The notes beneath the pieces were generated by a model. The model saw only the letters and a list, made by a program, of their open reading frames with translations, was not told the origin of the DNA and searched no databases. DNA of 15,001 bases from Bacteroidia bacterium (lineage in GTDB: Bacteria > Bacteroidota > Bacteroidia > Bacteroidales > Prolixibacteraceae), in assembly GCA_025358395.1 (NCBI GenBank), contig JANYJT010000137.1:1-15001 (forward strand), written 5' to 3'. Made by a program: the position numbers and the translations under genes. Below are positions 13,360 to 15,001 of this stretch, piece after piece. The number at the start of each line of letters is the position of its first letter. Position 1 is the stretch's first letter.

Positions 13360-14784
13360 ATGAAGAGCGAAAACAACATATTTTTTAACCTGGACTGGAT
13401 CATGATATTCCTATACCTTACCCTGGTCATGTTAGGGTGGATAAATATCTATGCTGCGGTATACAGTGATGAGCACCAAAGTATTTTAGACCTTGGTCAG
13501 CAATACGGCAAACAGTTGATTTGGATCATCGCAGGGATTTTTCTGGCGATTTGTGTACTGCTTGTCGACAGTAAATTCTATGTTGCCTTTGCCTACCATA
13601 TTTATATTTTTATACTGCTGCTTCTGGTCGCCGTATTGTTTTTCGGAAGGGAAGTCAATGGAGCAAGGGCCTGGTTCGAAGTGAGCGGTGTGGCCCTTCA
13701 ACCAGCAGAACTTGCAAAATTTGCAACAAGTCTCGCCGTAGCCAAATTCATGAGCCAGTTCGGTTTTAAAATGGCAAGAACCAAATCATACATCGTTCTG
13801 GGGACCGTGATACTGTTACCGGCTTTACTCATTTTGCTTCAGAATGATACGGGATCTGCTTTGGTTTTTGCTGTCTTCTTTTTAGTTTTCTACCGTGAAG
13901 GTCTACCGGATGTAATTTTAATTGGAGGGTTTGTGGCGATCATCTTGTTTATTCTTGCCTTGCTATGGACACAGTTTCAGATTCTCATTCTACTGATCAT
14001 CGTCTCTTTGATTCTATTCACAGTCATAAGACAAAGTATAAAAGAGGGTGTGATCGGATTTATCATGGTCACTTTGATCTACGGCATCATGTTCGGATTG
14101 AAAAACATAATAGGTTTCGATGCCACCCCTTTTCAACTAATGATCTTTACTGCAGTCCTTTCAGTGCTGATTTTCATCGCCTATGGCTTTTCAAGACATA
14201 TCCGGCAAGCTTGGTTTGTACTGCTTTTTTTCATATTTTCAATTGCCATTACCCTATCGGTGAACTACTTCTATAGGAATATTCTGATTTCTCACCAACG
14301 CGACAGGGTGGACAATCTTCTGGGTATAAAAAACGACTTGAAGGGCGCGGGATGGAATGTGCACCAATCAAAAATTGCAATTGGCTCCGGAGGAATAATT
14401 GGCAAAGGATTCTTGAAGGGTACGCAGACCAAATACAATTTTGTTCCTGAACAAAGTACAGACTTCATTTTCTGCACCGTTGGGGAAGAATGGGGATTCC
14501 TGGGTACATCAGTGGTAATTCTGCTCTTCCTTTTCATGCTCATTCGATTAATATACCTCGCCGAACGACAGCGATCGGCATTCAGCAGAATATACGGCTA
14601 TGGGGTAGCCTGTATTCTCTTCTTTCATATTATGATAAATATATCCATGACGATCGGCATCGCTCCGGTCATTGGAATACCACTCCCCTTCTTCAGCTAC
14701 GGCGGATCCTCGCTTTGGTCTTTTACCGTCCTGCTCTTTATCTTTATCAGGTTAGATGCCAGCAGAACGAAGAATCTGAGATAA
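13360..14784 (+). CDS. rodA: Peptidoglycan glycosyltransferase RodA (SEDS family)
   Basis: RodA polymerises lipid II into glycan strands and partners with PBP2. The product has 474 residues, about 100 more than the ~370 of E. coli RodA. Conserved parts include GREVNGARAWFEVSGVALQPAELAKF, LQNDTGSALVF, HQRDRVDNLLG, QSKIAIGSGGIIGKGFLKGTQ and FVPEQSTDFIFCTVGEEWGF. Asp368 in STDFIF is the likely catalytic Asp (E. coli Asp262). The closing IGIPLPFFSYGGSS is the SEDS signature. The extra length lies mainly between residues 203 and 301, with about four hydrophobic stretches and no counterpart in E. coli RodA as I recall it; long RodA forms seem usual in Bacteroidota. The ATG at 13360 follows an A-rich stretch. 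It is the last gene of the cluster. Confidence 0.95.
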   Translation: MKSENNIFFNLDWIMIFLYLTLVMLGWINIYAAVYSDEHQSILDLGQQYGKQLIWIIAGIFLAICVLLVDSKFYVAFAYHIYIFILLLLVAVLFFGREVNGARAWFEVSGVALQPAELAKFATSLAVAKFMSQFGFKMARTKSYIVLGTVILLPALLILLQNDTGSALVFAVFFLVFYREGLPDVILIGGFVAIILFILALLWTQFQILILLIIVSLILFTVIRQSIKEGVIGFIMVTLIYGIMFGLKNIIGFDATPFQLMIFTAVLSVLIFIAYGFSRHIRQAWFVLLFFIFSIAITLSVNYFYRNILISHQRDRVDNLLGIKNDLKGAGWNVHQSKIAIGSGGIIGKGFLKGTQTKYNFVPEQSTDFIFCTVGEEWGFLGTSVVILLFLFMLIRLIYLAERQRSAFSRIYGYGVACILFFHIMINISMTIGIAPVIGIPLPFFSYGGSSLWSFTVLLFIFIRLDASRTKNLR

Positions 14785-14787
14785 AAA

Positions 14788-14819
14788 ATACCTGAAAAGT
14801 TTTAAGACCTCTCAGGTAT
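14788..14819 (-). terminator. Intrinsic terminator between convergent rodA and the iron-sulfur gene
   Basis: ATACCTGA (14788-14795) pairs with TCAGGTAT (14812-14819) around a 16-base loop. On the - strand the stem runs directly into T residues (14788 down to 14783), the classic intrinsic terminator layout for the gene ending at 14862. On the + strand the stem is preceded by As and followed by a weaker T-containing stretch. It may also serve rodA, less efficiently. Confidence 0.6.
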
Positions 14820-14861
14820 ATCCATTTTCATTAAACATTAACCTTTAACAGATTCAGCTCA

Positions 14862-15001
14862 TCAATATTCTTCCGCCGGTATCAAATTCAACTCCTCTTT
14901 GCTAAATACCGGACCATCCTTGCAGATGTACAATTTCCCGACATTGCAGCGGCCACATTTGCCAACGCCACATTTCATCCGGTTTTCCAGCGTAGTAAAA
15001 A
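14862..15001 (-). CDS. C-terminus of a flavin/2Fe-2S oxidoreductase subunit (hydrogenase gamma / AsrB / PyrK-like), N-terminus outside window
   Basis: On the - strand an open frame enters at the right edge and stops with TGA at 14862-14864, giving 45 residues. They begin [18 protein letters not shown] and continue through [10 protein letters not shown] to the end IPAEEY. Four cysteines in C-x4-C-x2-C-x7-C spacing bind a 2Fe-2S cluster in the PyrK-type C-terminal domain. The context E-x-R-M-K-C-G-[VI]-G-K-C-G plus C-x-D-G-P-V-F is closer, as I recall, to the gamma subunit of sulfhydrogenases and AsrB-like electron-transfer proteins than to PyrK of dihydroorotate dehydrogenase. The FAD and NAD(P) domains would lie to the right, so substrate and partner subunits cannot be decided here. 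The gene converges on rodA and is separated from it by a hairpin. Confidence 0.75.
   Translation of the reverse strand, partial: FTTLENRMKCGVGKCGRCNVGKLYICKDGPVFSKEELNLIPAEEY

Noticed and set aside
13122..13430. 102-residue hydrophobic ORF on the - strand
   Set aside because: It runs antisense through the end of mrdA, the repeat-filled spacer and the start of rodA, and has no recognisable family pattern.
14788..14819. Riboswitch or small RNA after rodA
   Set aside because: A single short stem with an adjacent T run on the - strand is explained by an intrinsic terminator.

Overview
This window looks like chromosomal housekeeping DNA from a member of the Bacteroidota, probably Bacteroidales or Marinilabiliales. 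The evidence is the gene order purH-mreB-mreC-mreD-mrdA-rodA, a pattern familiar in that phylum, together with a ParC-type topoisomerase subunit without a GyrA box, FtsX/MacB permeases without adjacent ATPases, mostly A-rich leaders with few Shine-Dalgarno sites, and several TAnnTTTG-like -7 promoter boxes. The phylum call is strong; anything finer is inference.

Left part (1-3720, + strand): the C-terminal end of a RES-domain protein (a toxin-like NAD+ phosphorylase family) enters from the left edge. A 196-base spacer with two hairpins follows. Next come topoisomerase IV subunit A (parC) and shikimate kinase (aroK), which overlap by one base. The aroK stop codon sits directly against the first of two identical 20-base palindromes that fill the gap to the convergent gene.

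Middle (3715-7242): two membrane permeases of the FtsX superfamily lie on the - strand, one LolC/LolE-like and one MacB-like. They flank rsmA (16S rRNA dimethyladenosine transferase) on the + strand. Neither has an ABC ATPase beside it.

Right part (7316-14784, + strand): purH (last two steps of IMP synthesis) runs into the rod-shape and elongasome cluster mreB, mreC, mreD, mrdA (PBP2) and rodA. MreB filaments, the MreC/MreD scaffold, the PBP2 transpeptidase and the RodA glycosyltransferase together make lateral cell-wall peptidoglycan. A hairpin separates rodA from the end of a convergent gene. Its 45 visible residues are the 2Fe-2S C-terminus of a flavin/iron-sulfur oxidoreductase subunit (hydrogenase gamma/AsrB/PyrK superfamily).

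I found no clear new multi-gene system. The most unusual signal is in the spacers. Four of them carry degenerate tandem arrays with a shared 7-base period but different unit sequences: next to the rsmA start, between rsmA and the MacB-like gene, between mreD and mrdA, and between mrdA and rodA. Other points of interest are the palindrome pair at the aroK end, a composite inverted-repeat element upstream of parC, an imperfect hairpin in the mrdA leader, and an enlarged RodA with about 100 extra, mostly membrane, residues. No gene-free stretch exceeds 200 bases. I saw no tRNA, rRNA, CRISPR array or complete insertion sequence.
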